Below are positions 1 through 9,381 of a stretch of 64,000 nt of DNA, piece by piece. Every line of letters starts with the position of its first letter. Position 1 is the stretch's first letter. The stretch covers positions 62,001-126,000 of the forward strand of contig CALHAI010000007.1 of the NCBI GenBank assembly GCA_937934295.1. Direction: 5' to 3'. Position numbers and translations under genes: made by a program. Source of the stretch: an uncultured Blastocatellia bacterium. GTDB taxonomy: Bacteria > Acidobacteriota > Blastocatellia > HR10. The notes below the pieces were generated by a model, which made no database searches, was not told where the DNA came from, and saw nothing but the letters and a program-made list of their open reading frames with translations.

Positions 1-1272
1 GGCGACTCCACCGGCTAAAAATGGGAATTCCGGCGGGGGAGGAGCCGCCGTCCCCGCCAGCCCGAAAGACGCATAGCGCATGATCAGATTGATCGTCGGC
101 CGCGTCTGGTTCGCGAAGTACTGAATGGCAATGTCCGTTTGTTCCTTTTGAAGCTGCAATTGCTTCACCTCCGGACGATTCGCGAGCGCCACCCGCAAGG
201 CGCTCTCCTCATCGATGGCCGGCGGCACATATTCGATGCTCTCGGTGGGCACGATATTGGCTCGCCAGAGCGGATCATTCAGATTCGGGAGGATCAAGCC
301 CTTCAACGTATTCTCCGCGACCGCGACCTGCGCGACGGCGGCGATCAGCTCCTGGTTCCGCCGCTCGATCTCCGCGAGCGATTGATGCAACTCGATCGGC
401 GGAAGCGTCCCCGCCTCCACGCGCGCTTGGTTCTCCTCATGCTGCCGCCGCGCCAGCTCGACGGCCTCCTGCAGGATCTCGACGTTTCGAATCGCGAAGA
501 CGAGATCGTAATAGGCCCTCTGCACCTGCGTGATGATCTCGATGACGCGCTGCCGGAATTGGCTGTCGGAGAGATCAAGCGCTTTCTTCGCAATTCGAAT
601 CTGCTGCTTCGTCGGATTCCACAGGAAGTTGCGCCAGAGCGGTTGGACGAGATCCAGAGCGAGCGTCGTGAAGAACTGTGGGTTCAGCGTGGCGAAGATC
701 GAGTTGGTCGTCGTGCGTTGGTTCGAGAGGGCGAACTGCCAACTCCCTCCCGTCGGGAGCACCTGGCTCATCCCAAAGTTGTACGTGAACGTTCGACTCT
801 GCTGGGCATGAGCATCGCGCCCCGCTTGCAAGCGCGAGGCGGCCGGTATCGCGCGGGATTCGAAGCCGAAGCCTTGCGCGGCAGCCCCTCCGGAGAATCC
901 CGTGGCCGCCAGCGCCGCGGCCGGTGGCGGCGCGCCAATCAAGATGACGGGATCATACGCGCCTTGAGCAGCACGCAGCGCAAATTCGCTCACCTGAACC
1001 CCCGTGCGTTGTACCTGAATCTCGTTGTTGTTCTCCAGAGCCTTCAAAATGGCATCGTGCAGCGAGAGATACCAGAGGTTCTCCACGTCCACGCCCACGC
1101 GTTTGACCATGAGCGGCCGAACGCGTCCGAGCGAGACCGATTCCTGCGGCTCCAGTTTCTTCGATGATGGCACGGGATGCTGCGCCCTCATCTCGCGGAT
1201 GGGAAGGATGCTGAAGAGCAACCCCCACATGCTCATCCAGATGCCAACGACGACGTGTCGTTTCCTCCTCAT
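1..1272 (-). CDS. TolC-family outer membrane efflux protein (3' end outside window)
   Basis: The minus-strand frame is open from the ATG at 1272 to base 1, so 424 codons are visible and the C-terminus is cut off. A good ribosome site (GGAGGGG) precedes the ATG. The N-terminus (MRRKRHVVVGIW...) is a basic, then hydrophobic signal peptide ending near Met-Arg-Ala-Gln. Near the left edge the protein reads ALRVALANRPEVKQLQLQKE, the helical repeat typical of TolC/OEP proteins, followed by a beta-strand-like stretch. Family role: the outer-membrane duct of tripartite efflux pumps or type I secretion. No periplasmic adaptor or inner-membrane pump is visible on this side, so its partner lies left of the window or elsewhere. 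The substrate cannot be inferred. Confidence 0.85.
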   Translation of the reverse strand, partial: MRRKRHVVVGIWMSMWGLLFSILPIREMRAQHPVPSSKKLEPQESVSLGRVRPLMVKRVGVDVENLWYLSLHDAILKALENNNEIQVQRTGVQVSEFALRAAQGAYDPVILIGAPPPAAALAATGFSGGAAAQGFGFESRAIPAASRLQAGRDAHAQQSRTFTYNFGMSQVLPTGGSWQFALSNQRTTTNSIFATLNPQFFTTLALDLVQPLWRNFLWNPTKQQIRIAKKALDLSDSQFRQRVIEIITQVQRAYYDLVFAIRNVEILQEAVELARRQHEENQARVEAGTLPPIELHQSLAEIERRNQELIAAVAQVAVAENTLKGLILPNLNDPLWRANIVPTESIEYVPPAIDEESALRVALANRPEVKQLQLQKEQTDIAIQYFANQTRPTINLIMRYASFGLAGTAAPPPPEFPFLAGGVA

Positions 1273-1342
1273 GGCCAGCCCCTCCGATGTGAGATCAGTA
1301 CGGCATATTCTTCCTCGGCCTCCATCGCTGAGGCAAGCGCTC

Positions 1343-1373
1343 TTGACAGAAGCGAGGCCTCTGTTCCTACAAT
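1343..1373 (+). promoter_or_regulatory. Promoter of the M20 peptidase gene
   Basis: A perfect -35 TTGACA (1343-1348) and a -10 TACAAT (1368-1373) are separated by 19 bases. They lie 36 bases upstream of the start codon at 1409. Seen directly; activity is inferred. Confidence 0.55.
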
Positions 1374-1408
1374 CCCGCCATCATCACCACAGCAGAAGGA
1401 GGGAGAGC

Positions 1409-3025
1409 ATGACGAGGAATAAGTGGGCGAAACGATTTCTCATCCTCACGCTCAGCATGGCAAGCTGGTGGTCGGGATACGCTCGGACGAACCTTCGGGT
1501 CATGGAACGTGGGACGGCGTCGCCCGCTCAGATCGAGGCCTACCGGCAAGAGCTGCTCACGACGATCGAGGGGATGCGCAAGTTCACCCAAGTCACGGTG
1601 GATATGATCTTCAGCTTCGCCGAATTGGGATTTCAAGAGTTCGAGACCTCACGATACGTGACCGGGATCCTAGAGCGAGAGGGCTTTCGCGTCGAGCGCG
1701 GCGTCGCCGGCATTCCGACGGCGTGGGTGGCGAGTTGGGGGCGCGGTCGGCCGGTGATCGGTTTCATCGCCGACATTGATGCCATCCCCGGCGCATCGCA
1801 AAAGCCGGGCGTCGCCTATCATGATCCAATCGTCGAGGGCGCCCCCGGACACGGCGAAGGGCACAATGCCGGGCAAGCCGTGATCGTCACGGCCGCCCTG
1901 GCACTCAAGCGGCTCATGGAGCAGCATCAGCTCTCGGGAACGCTCAAGCTCTACCCCGGCGTCGCCGAGGAGTTGCTCGGGAGCAAGAACCACTTCGTGC
2001 GCGCCGGCCTCTTCAAGGACGTGGACCTCGTCCTGGGCGCGCACATCAGCGATGGCTTCAGCACGGCCTACGGCGTGACCAACACGGGTTTGGTCTCGAC
2101 GCAATTCACCTTTCGCGGCGAAGCGGCGCATAGCGCCGGGGCGCCCTGGCGTGGCCGCAGCGCTCTGGACGCTGTCGAGCTGATGAATGTCGCGTGGAAT
2201 TTCCGACGCGAGCATCTTCGTCCCCAGCATCGGTCGCACTACATCATCGTGGAAGGGGGCGATCAACCCAACGTCGTCCCGGATCGCGCAACCGTGTGGT
2301 ACTACTTCCGCGAGACGGACTACGCGCGCATCAAGCAACTGCATGAGCTCGGACAGAAGATCGCGCGCGCCGCCGCCCTGATGACCGATACCGAGGTCAC
2401 CGAGCGCATCCTCGCCGCCACCTGGCCCACGCATTTTAATAAAGTCGTGGCCGAGGTGCTGCAGAAGAACATCGAGCGGGTCGGCATGCCCGCCTGGAGC
2501 GACGCCGATCAGATGTTAGCGAAGGCGTTGCAGAAAGAGATCGGTGCCGAACCCGTCGGCCTCAAGACCGAAGTCGGTCGGCTCGAAGCCGGAGGCGAGG
2601 CGATGCGCGCCGGATCGGACGACATCGGCGAGATCTCTTGGAATGTGCCGACGGTCTACTTGCGCTTTCCGGGGAATATCCCCGGCCTTCCGGGCCATCA
2701 TTGGGCGAACGCCGTGAGCATGGCCACGCCTATCGCGCACAAAGGCGCGACGGCCGGCGCGAAAGCCATCGCCCTCACGGCGCTGGATTTCCTCACACAA
2801 CCGGAGCTGGTGCAAGCGGCGTGGACCTACTTCCGCGAGCAGACGAGGGAGCAGTCGTGGGTCTCGCTCATTCCCGAGGGGACGCCGCCCCCGATTCATC
2901 TCAATCAAGAGAGGATGAAGCGCTTTCGGCCGCAACTGGAGCGCTTCCGCTTCGATCCCGAGAAATACGACACCTATCTCGATCAACTCGGCATCCGCTA
3001 CCCGACGATTCGATCGGGGCGCTGA
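1409..3025 (+). CDS. Secreted M20 family amidohydrolase/peptidase (AbgB-like, M20D)
   Basis: A 538-residue protein. The ATG at 1409 follows a strong AGAAGGAGGGAG site and starts a signal-peptide-like N-terminus (KRFLILTLSMASWWSGYA), so upstream in-frame codons are ignored. M20D landmarks are present: FIADIDAIPG, PGHGEGHNAG, GVAEELLGSK, the GSDDIGEISWNVPT block and a C-terminal AHKGATAGAKAIA. The family hydrolyses amide bonds of N-acyl or p-aminobenzoyl-glutamate-type substrates with two metal ions. Odd point: the motif usually written GHGCGHN has Glu in place of the metal-proximal Cys. The gene has its own promoter and stands alone, head to head with the TolC-like gene. The exact substrate is unknown. 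Confidence 0.85.
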   Translation: MTRNKWAKRFLILTLSMASWWSGYARTNLRVMERGTASPAQIEAYRQELLTTIEGMRKFTQVTVDMIFSFAELGFQEFETSRYVTGILEREGFRVERGVAGIPTAWVASWGRGRPVIGFIADIDAIPGASQKPGVAYHDPIVEGAPGHGEGHNAGQAVIVTAALALKRLMEQHQLSGTLKLYPGVAEELLGSKNHFVRAGLFKDVDLVLGAHISDGFSTAYGVTNTGLVSTQFTFRGEAAHSAGAPWRGRSALDAVELMNVAWNFRREHLRPQHRSHYIIVEGGDQPNVVPDRATVWYYFRETDYARIKQLHELGQKIARAAALMTDTEVTERILAATWPTHFNKVVAEVLQKNIERVGMPAWSDADQMLAKALQKEIGAEPVGLKTEVGRLEAGGEAMRAGSDDIGEISWNVPTVYLRFPGNIPGLPGHHWANAVSMATPIAHKGATAGAKAIALTALDFLTQPELVQAAWTYFREQTREQSWVSLIPEGTPPPIHLNQERMKRFRPQLERFRFDPEKYDTYLDQLGIRYPTIRSGR

Positions 3026-3046
3026 GGGATCGCCCTGGGCCCTCGC

Positions 3047-5683
3047 TCATCGAACCTCGGGCGAGCGCGGACCAAGCAGAAGGGCATTGAAGAGCACTTT
3101 GAACGTGCCCCAACTCTGTCCGCGATGTTGCGGACGGAACCCGACGAGGACCACGCGTCCACGGCCATGGGGCACATCGAGCAACGCTGCGCGCCCGGCG
3201 ATCTTCTCGCGCCCGAGCAGATACCCGCTGCGCAGGGGATCCTCCGCATACCGTGCGATGATCTCCGGCGCCGACGCACCGTCGCCACTTGCGGCCACTT
3301 CAAACGCGAGCCCTCCCACCACGTACACGTCCGTTTCGGCCGGCAGGCCATACGCTACAGGATGCTCGGGATTCATCGTCACGCGCAGAATGGAGCCGGG
3401 ACAGAAATACTCGCTCGGCGAGAGGTCGCGCAAGGCGTTGCGTACCGGGAGTCCGAACTCCTCGATGACGAGATCGGACGACTCGCCTAAAGCGAGCAGC
3501 ACGCCTCCGGCTTCGACGAAGGCCTTCAAGTTCTCCACGCCTTCTTTCCCGATCCCTCCCGTGTACTCGGGGGGGTAGGAGCCCGGGCGATGCCCATCCC
3601 GAATCTCGCGAGGAGAATCGCTCGGCAAGATGATCACATCCAGGCGCGCACGGAGATTGCCCGCGCGGATCTCGCTATCGCGCAGCGTCGTGTAGGAGAA
3701 GCCGAACTGTTCGAGGACCCAGCGCGTCCATCCCTCATCCATCGAAGGCACCCAACTGCGGTAGAGGCCGATGCGCCGCCGCCCGATGGGCACGAGCTCT
3801 GTCAGCCGCTGCGTCACGGCATGAAGATCCACCCCATGACGACGCGCGATGTCCTCCAGCATCTGCCGCACGACCGGACGAGGCGGCTGCGCCCCCTCAG
3901 CTGCGCGGAGGACGAAGGTTCCGGCCGGATAGCTCCGCCCCTCAATCGTTATCGAACGCGGAAGGCGACTCACCTGGAAGAGGTTGGAGGCGAGAAGTTC
4001 GTTCACAGCCGAGAACGCGCGATTCGCCTTCGGCTCCAGAAGCCACACGGTCTCTGGCGTGCCTCTCCCGCCAAGATCGCGAGCGCCGCTTAGGCGACCG
4101 ACGATCGCGATGGCCTCAGTGACCTTCTGGAGTCGCACCTCGAAGGGGCGCGTGACCTCGACAACCTGCACGCCCATTTGCAGCGGGAGTGTCCATCCGG
4201 CGACATCATAGGGGCGTTCGGGTGGCCCACTCGGATAAAGCCGCCGCTCCGGATAGCGCTGAATTTCTAAAAGCGTCTTCACCAGTGCGCGAAGCGGCTG
4301 CGCCAGAAGCAGGACGAAGCTGCCCGCCGGATACTCCACGCCATCGGCCACGAACCGCTCCGTCGCCCGATGGACTTCGACCCCTTGCGCCATCAGGACG
4401 TTCACCAAATGCGCAGCCGTCGGCGGATCCCATTGCTCGGCCGGGATGAGGTAGGCGAAGGGTTCTTCGGTCCGCCCCCGTTCGATCGCCCGCTTCCCGA
4501 GCTGATAGAAATCACGCAGGAACTCCTCGCGATAGCGCGCCGCCACCTGCAACAGTGCGCGCGCTGCCACGAGCTCCATCCGCAAAATGTCCATCGGTCG
4601 CCAGAGGCCACCCGGCCATGGATCGGGGAAATTCGTTGTCCGCTCCAGGGGATTGGGCAATCCGCGCGTCGCTCCACGCAACTGCTCGCGCGTGAGTGTG
4701 ATCGGCGTCATCAGGCGCGCGCTCGCCGCTTCCGTCAAAATCCCCACCACGTTGTGATAGTACGGCATCGTGCGCAGCCCACCGGCCCACCACGTATCGT
4801 ACTGCGCGTTGGTCACCACCCCGCGAAAACCCGCCGCCGTCAACGCCCACGCCATGTGGTGGCCGATCACCGCCACGCTGCGCAACAGGATCGGGTCAAT
4901 ATTCGGATTCGGCGGATCGTAAAACGGCGGCACGAACATGCGCGCGCCGGTCGCCCCCATCTGATGCACGTCGTAGAGGATTTGTGGAAACCACTCCCCA
5001 TAGAGCGCGCGGGTGATCGCTTGCGTTTCGACCTGCGTGAGCATGAACCAATCGCGATTGTTATCGTGCCCGGTGTAGGGATGATACAGCTCCGGCGGCG
5101 CCGTCCCCTCATACGGCGTTCCAAGCGTGCGCCGATACCACGAAGCGACGATGTCAATCCCATCGGGATTCGCGCTCGGAAACAGAAGCAGAATCGTGCG
5201 CTCCAAGATCTCGCGCGTCTCAAACGATGTATCCGAGGCCAGCCAATAGGCCAGCTCCATCGCCATCTGCGAGGCCACGATCTCAGTTGAATGGATCGAG
5301 CAGGTGATGGCGACGATCACGCGCCCCTCGGCGATGAGCCGTTCGGCCTCTGCCTCATCGGCGAGCGTGCGCGGATCGGCCAATCGGCGCGCGATCTCCC
5401 GATATTGATCCAGACGCGCCATGTTCTCCGGCGACGTGATCACGGCCATGAGGATTGGGCGATTTTGCGTCGAGCGCCCGATCTCCAGGACCCGCACGCG
5501 CGCGGACGCTTCATCCAATCGCCGGAAATAGTCGGTGATTTGCATCCAATCGGCCACGCGCCGATCCTCGCCGGGGTGAAAGCCGAGGATCGAAGCGGGC
5601 GACGGCACGCTCTCTTGGGCGGGGACGACGATCGTCCCCACAACGAGTCCGAGGATCAGCAGCAGCACGCGAAGTCGTCTCAT
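3047..5683 (-). CDS. Secreted M14 family zinc carboxypeptidase
   Basis: An 878-residue exported peptidase. The ATG at 5683 is preferred over an in-frame ATG at 5710 because GGGGAGGAGG lies just before it and MRRLRVLLLILGLVVG is a clean signal peptide. M14 zinc ligands are visible as His and Glu in CSIHSTEIVASQ and a later His in ILYDVHQMG. Substrate-binding residues are in DNNRDWF, and the catalytic Glu is probably in VGILTEAASARL. The C-terminal half resembles a glutamine-amidotransferase/Rossmann-like domain (FVEAGGVLLALGESSD). Large M14 proteins of this layout are extracellular peptidases; inferred role, digestion of exogenous peptides. It converges with the M20 gene, 21 bases apart. Confidence 0.88.
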   Translation of the reverse strand: MRRLRVLLLILGLVVGTIVVPAQESVPSPASILGFHPGEDRRVADWMQITDYFRRLDEASARVRVLEIGRSTQNRPILMAVITSPENMARLDQYREIARRLADPRTLADEAEAERLIAEGRVIVAITCSIHSTEIVASQMAMELAYWLASDTSFETREILERTILLLFPSANPDGIDIVASWYRRTLGTPYEGTAPPELYHPYTGHDNNRDWFMLTQVETQAITRALYGEWFPQILYDVHQMGATGARMFVPPFYDPPNPNIDPILLRSVAVIGHHMAWALTAAGFRGVVTNAQYDTWWAGGLRTMPYYHNVVGILTEAASARLMTPITLTREQLRGATRGLPNPLERTTNFPDPWPGGLWRPMDILRMELVAARALLQVAARYREEFLRDFYQLGKRAIERGRTEEPFAYLIPAEQWDPPTAAHLVNVLMAQGVEVHRATERFVADGVEYPAGSFVLLLAQPLRALVKTLLEIQRYPERRLYPSGPPERPYDVAGWTLPLQMGVQVVEVTRPFEVRLQKVTEAIAIVGRLSGARDLGGRGTPETVWLLEPKANRAFSAVNELLASNLFQVSRLPRSITIEGRSYPAGTFVLRAAEGAQPPRPVVRQMLEDIARRHGVDLHAVTQRLTELVPIGRRRIGLYRSWVPSMDEGWTRWVLEQFGFSYTTLRDSEIRAGNLRARLDVIILPSDSPREIRDGHRPGSYPPEYTGGIGKEGVENLKAFVEAGGVLLALGESSDLVIEEFGLPVRNALRDLSPSEYFCPGSILRVTMNPEHPVAYGLPAETDVYVVGGLAFEVAASGDGASAPEIIARYAEDPLRSGYLLGREKIAGRAALLDVPHGRGRVVLVGFRPQHRGQSWGTFKVLFNALLLGPRSPEVR

Positions 5684-5745
5684 GTCGCCTCCTCCCCTTT
5701 GGCGTCGCATTTTCTATCGGCCCCCATTGTCAGGCGGAGAGCGAG

Positions 5746-5773
5746 AGTTTATCATATTCCCGACGTGTTTCAA
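5746..5773 (-). promoter_or_regulatory. Possible promoter of the M14 peptidase gene
   Basis: On the minus strand TTGAAA (5773-5768) and TAAACT (5751-5746) are 16 bases apart, about 60 bases before the ATG at 5683. The -35 lies in the loop of a CCCGAC/GTCGGG inverted repeat (5759-5764 and 5774-5779). Moderate match only. Confidence 0.35.
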
Positions 5774-5801
5774 GTCGGGCATGGAGGGAGCACGTGTCGT
5801 G

Positions 5802-6557
5802 ATGGGCGATCGGGCGAGGGGATGGGCAGTACTCGCCTTCTGGAGCCTTAGTCTAGCTGTGATCGCCCCTCCTCTATTCCTCCTCTTTCTGCTGGTTCGC
5901 CACAAGCGCGTGCTCTATGCCCCGGCACGCGCCTTCATCCGAGTGGGACTTCGACTCGGCGGCGTGCGCTTTGAGGTCCTTGGGCTGGAGCGACTCGATC
6001 CACGTCAAACGTATCTCTTTCTGTCGAACCATCAGAGCCTGCTCGATCCACTCATTCAACTGGTCGGGCTCAAGCGGGATATCGCTTTCCTGGCCAAGAA
6101 AGAGCTGTTTCGATGGCCACTGCTCAATCCGGGCTTGTATTGGATCGACTGCGCGCCGATAGATCGTTCGAACCGCGAGCGCGCGATCGAGAGCTTGCGT
6201 CGGGCGGCCGAGAAGCTCAAGCGGGGTGTCAGTTTCCTCGCCTATCCCGAGGGCACGCGCACGCCCAATGGGAGGCTCCTTCCTTTCCGGAAAGGCGTCT
6301 TCTTCCTAGCGCTTGAGGCGGGCGTGCCGATCGTCCCGGTGACGATCCTTGGCACGTACGAGGTGATGCCCAAGGGGCCATTGCGCTGTCGGCCCGGGCA
6401 CGTCCGCGTCCTCGTGCATGAGCCGATTCCGACAACGTCTTATGGCGTGACGGCCATCAAGACCCTAATGGCGGATGTTCGTCGAGCTATCGCGTCGGTT
6501 CTTCCGGAATCGGCCGCTTCGGGATCGCCATGCCCCGCGAGATTTACCTCGATGTAG
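5802..6557 (+). CDS. plsC: 1-acyl-sn-glycerol-3-phosphate acyltransferase (PlsC family)
   Basis: A 251-residue membrane acyltransferase. One transmembrane segment (LAVIAPPLFLLFLLV) is followed by the acyltransferase motif I NHQSLLD (the catalytic His-x4-Asp), motif II with the PIDRSNRERAI block, motif III YPEGTRT and motif IV VPIVPVTI. It acylates lysophosphatidic acid to phosphatidic acid at the inner membrane. The start is uncertain: GGAGGG at 5783-5788 could serve GTG 5799 or ATG 5802. The stop overlaps the next gene by 28 bases in another frame, indicating translational coupling. The specific acyl donor cannot be read from sequence. Confidence 0.88.
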   Translation: MGDRARGWAVLAFWSLSLAVIAPPLFLLFLLVRHKRVLYAPARAFIRVGLRLGGVRFEVLGLERLDPRQTYLFLSNHQSLLDPLIQLVGLKRDIAFLAKKELFRWPLLNPGLYWIDCAPIDRSNRERAIESLRRAAEKLKRGVSFLAYPEGTRTPNGRLLPFRKGVFFLALEAGVPIVPVTILGTYEVMPKGPLRCRPGHVRVLVHEPIPTTSYGVTAIKTLMADVRRAIASVLPESAASGSPCPARFTSM

Positions 6558-7051
6558 AGACGCAGAAGCTCGCTCATGAAGTGCCGGGCGGATGGACGAA
6601 TATCCGCGCATTCGGTCTCTCCGTCGCCGTCACATGGGATGAGGCCCATGGATTTCGCACGTGGTTTGAGCCCGATGCACCGCGGCTGATCACCGAGCTG
6701 GAGACGTTCGACCGCATCATCACCTTCAACGGCGAGCGTTTCGATTTCTCCGTCCTGAGCGGCTATGGGCCGGTCGGCAAGCTCTACTTCAAATCACTCG
6801 ACCTACATGCGGATCTCATGCGGAAGCTCGCGCGGCGAGTGCCCTTCGAATCGCTCGTGCGCGCGACGCTCGGGCAGGGCAAAAGCGGAAGCGGCGAAGA
6901 TGCCGTCCGATGGTGGCGCGCCGGAGACGTCGCGCGCGTCGTCGAGTACTGCCGGCGCGATGTCGAACTGCTGCGCGAGATCGTCCGCTTCGCGCGCGAA
7001 CGCGGCTACGTTCGCCTTCTTCCGGACCGCATCGTGCGCGTCGCCTGGTGA
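6530..7051 (+). CDS. RNase H-fold 3'-5' exonuclease-like protein
   Basis: A 173-residue protein starting with MPREIYLDVETQK, where Asp-x-Glu is the first DEDD exonuclease motif. ITFNGERFDFSVL supplies the ExoII-type Asp region, and VEYCRRDVELLREIV matches the terminal Tyr/Asp motif. This arrangement is typical of the YprB/RNase_H_2 family of predicted single-strand exonucleases, often found fused or linked to DEAD-box helicases. Here it is a stand-alone domain. It overlaps plsC by 28 bases, so the two are probably cotranscribed although no functional link is evident. Substrate (RNA or DNA) is unknown. Confidence 0.75.
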   Translation: MPREIYLDVETQKLAHEVPGGWTNIRAFGLSVAVTWDEAHGFRTWFEPDAPRLITELETFDRIITFNGERFDFSVLSGYGPVGKLYFKSLDLHADLMRKLARRVPFESLVRATLGQGKSGSGEDAVRWWRAGDVARVVEYCRRDVELLREIVRFARERGYVRLLPDRIVRVAW

Positions 7052-7061
7052 GCGAGCGCCT

Positions 7062-7916
7062 TCATGTCCGCGACCATTCGAAGAGGTTCTTCACGACGAA
7101 CCAGATATTCTCCTTTCGCTCTCGCAGCCGACGAGAGAAGTAGGGGAACCAATGCGTCCCGAAGGGCACGTAGACGCGCACGCGATAGCCCTGGTGAACC
7201 AGACGCTCCTGCAGGCGCGGCCGGATCCCATACAGCATTTGGAACTCGAAGCGATCCGGAGTGATCCCGCGCTCGGTCGTCATGTGTCGAATGGCCTCGA
7301 TGAGCCGCTCATCATGCGTGGCGATGGCCGGATCGCTCCCGCGCTCGAAAAGGATCTCTGCGAGCCGAAGGAAATTTCGCCGAATGTCGCGCATCCGCCG
7401 ATAGGCGATCGTCTTCGGCTCCTTATACGCCCCCTTGCACACGCGCACGCGCGCCCCCACTTCGGCGAGGTGGCGCGCGTCCTCCTCGCTACGATAGAGA
7501 TAGGCCTGAATGGCCACGCCGACATGGGGATGAGTGCGAAAGAGGCGAAAGAAGAGGTCCAATGTGCGTTGCGTATAGGCCGAGCCCTCCATGTCGATCC
7601 AGACGAAGTTCCGACATTCCGCGGCGCGAGAGAGGAGTCGCTCCATGTTCTCTTCGCAGAACTGCTCGCCAATGTCCAATCCGAGCTGCGTGAGCTTCAC
7701 CGAGATGTCCGAATCAATGCCGGCCGTCGCGATCTGCTCCAGGAGGGCCGCATAAGCCTCGACGGCCTTCTCGGCCTGTTCGCGATCCCGAACGTTCTCC
7801 CCGAGGAGATCCAGCGTCGCGTGCAAGCCCTTCTCATTCAATCCTCGAACGACGCGGATAGCGCTCTCGACATCCACGCCAGCGACAAAGCGCCGAGCCA
7901 AGAAGAAGAGGTCCAT
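7062..7916 (-). CDS. Proline dehydrogenase
   Basis: A 284-residue TIM-barrel FAD enzyme that oxidises proline to pyrroline-5-carboxylate at the membrane. Family markers: LDLLGENV near the N-terminus, SVKLTQLGLDI, FVWIDMEGSAYTQRTLDLF, GVAIQAYLYRSEEDA, VRVCKGAYKEP, the FEFQMLYGIRP substrate-specificity block and a final VPFGTHWFPYFSRRLRER. The ATG at 7916 follows GCGAGGA and begins MDLFFLARRFVAG; the 48 codons upstream look non-coding. The partner P5C dehydrogenase is not in the window. With the neighbouring peptidases it fits amino-acid catabolism. Confidence 0.92.
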   Translation of the reverse strand: MDLFFLARRFVAGVDVESAIRVVRGLNEKGLHATLDLLGENVRDREQAEKAVEAYAALLEQIATAGIDSDISVKLTQLGLDIGEQFCEENMERLLSRAAECRNFVWIDMEGSAYTQRTLDLFFRLFRTHPHVGVAIQAYLYRSEEDARHLAEVGARVRVCKGAYKEPKTIAYRRMRDIRRNFLRLAEILFERGSDPAIATHDERLIEAIRHMTTERGITPDRFEFQMLYGIRPRLQERLVHQGYRVRVYVPFGTHWFPYFSRRLRERKENIWFVVKNLFEWSRT

Positions 7917-8077
7917 AGGATGTTCCTCGCAACGCCCGCCATGATATGCGAGGGATGCTGGCACGCCCCTGTGCGCCTCCAGGGCCGCTCCGGGAGCCCA
8001 TGCGCCCCGCATCCTCGCATAGAACCCACCGAATTCTACGGCGTCGCGCGAGGATTTCACAAATGGAGGACGCGCGT

Positions 8078-8106
8078 TTGCGTGCGTCGTCCGAGCGCGA
8101 TATAGT
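8078..8106 (+). promoter_or_regulatory. Promoter of cofG-cofH
   Basis: TTGCGT (8078-8083), a 17-base spacer and TATAGT (8101-8106). The expected transcription start falls only a few bases before the cofG ATG at 8119, which has no Shine-Dalgarno sequence. Confidence 0.5.
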
Positions 8107-8118
8107 TAGCCCACGACG

Positions 8119-9381
8119 ATGAGCGGGCGAGGCGACGAGATCGCGCATGCGCCACTCTGTGGGCGAGAACGGCGCTCCTATCGCGCCTTTATCGCCGCAC
8201 TGAAGAAAGCGCGCGCGGGCCATCGCCTGGAGCGCGAGGACGCGCTGCTCCTCATCCAGGCCGAAGGGGACGAGTGGTGGGCGCTTTTGGAGGCGGCCGC
8301 CGAAGTGCGCGATCGCGAGCGCGGACGCACGATCACCTTCTCCAAGAAGGTCTTCCTCCCGCTCACGAATCTGTGCCGCGACTATTGCGCCTACTGCGCG
8401 TTCCGAAAGGATCCTGGGGATCCGGAAGCGAAGACGATGACGCCCGAGGAAGTGCTCGATATCGCGCGGGCCGGAGAGCGGCTCGGTTGTAAGGAAGCGC
8501 TCTTCAGCCTGGGCGACAAACCGGAACTGGCGTTTCCCGAGATGCGCCGGACGCTGGCGGCGCTCGGGCAGGAGACAACACTTGGCTACTTGCGCGCCGT
8601 ATGCGCGCAGGTGTTGGCGGAGACGGAGCTGTTGCCGCACGTCAATCCGGGCGTGATGACCGAGGCTGAGATGCGCGCGCTCAAGGCGGTGAGCGTGAGC
8701 ATGGGCCTGATGCTGGAGAACGCCAGTTTGCGCCTCCTGCGGCGAGGCGGACCGCACTTCCGCGCTCCGGACAAACATCCGCGCCTTCGACGGCGCACGA
8801 TCGCTGACGCCGGGCGCTTGCGCATCCCGTTCACGACCGGCTTGCTCATCGGCATCGGCGAAACGCTCGAGGAGCGCGTGGATTCGTTCCTTGAGCTGCG
8901 CGCGCTACACGATGCGTACGGGCATATTCAGGAGCTCATCCTCCAAAACTTCCGGGCGAAGCCGAACATCCCGATGCGCGCGCATCCGGAGCCGACCATA
9001 GAAGACCTGGCCCGCACAGTGGCCGTCGCCCGCCTCCTCTTCGGCGGAAGGATGAACATACAAGTGCCGCCGAATCTCATTTTGGATGTCCCCTCGACGC
9101 TGTGGTCGCCTTCGCCGAAGGCCACCGAGGCGTTGGACATCCTTCTGCGGGCTGGGATCAACGATTGGGGCGGCATCTCCCCGCTCACGCGCGATCACAT
9201 CAATCCCGAACGTCCATGGCCTCAGATCGAATGGCTGCGCGAGCAGATGCGCGCACGAGGGTTTGAGCTGCGGGAGCGCCTGGCCATTTACCCAGAGTTC
9301 ATTCGCCGACCGGGCTTTCTGGCCCCCGCGCTTTCGGCGCGCGTTCTCGCGCGCGTGACCGAGGAGGGATATCCCGCATGA
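8119..9381 (+). CDS. cofG: 7,8-didemethyl-8-hydroxy-5-deazariboflavin synthase subunit CofG
   Basis: A 420-residue radical SAM enzyme. The 4Fe-4S motif is NLCRDYCAYCAF (Cys-x3-Cys-x2-Cys), followed by the CofG signatures CKEALFSLGDKPE and VNPGVMTEAEM, then LMLENASLRL. The C-terminal region ends INDWGGISPLTRDHINPERPWP, diagnostic of CofG. With CofH it joins tyrosine to the flavin precursor 5-amino-6-ribitylaminouracil to make FO, the chromophore of coenzyme F420. The first 60 or so residues precede the usual family core. The ATG overlaps a -10 leader region with no ribosome site; the stop overlaps the cofH start by 4 bases. Confidence 0.93.
   Translation: MSGRGDEIAHAPLCGRERRSYRAFIAALKKARAGHRLEREDALLLIQAEGDEWWALLEAAAEVRDRERGRTITFSKKVFLPLTNLCRDYCAYCAFRKDPGDPEAKTMTPEEVLDIARAGERLGCKEALFSLGDKPELAFPEMRRTLAALGQETTLGYLRAVCAQVLAETELLPHVNPGVMTEAEMRALKAVSVSMGLMLENASLRLLRRGGPHFRAPDKHPRLRRRTIADAGRLRIPFTTGLLIGIGETLEERVDSFLELRALHDAYGHIQELILQNFRAKPNIPMRAHPEPTIEDLARTVAVARLLFGGRMNIQVPPNLILDVPSTLWSPSPKATEALDILLRAGINDWGGISPLTRDHINPERPWPQIEWLREQMRARGFELRERLAIYPEFIRRPGFLAPALSARVLARVTEEGYPA

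Noticed and set aside
139-1167. A 342-codon open frame on the plus strand
   Set aside because: It is antisense to the TolC-like gene, whose minus-strand frame has a signal peptide, a ribosome site and family sequence.
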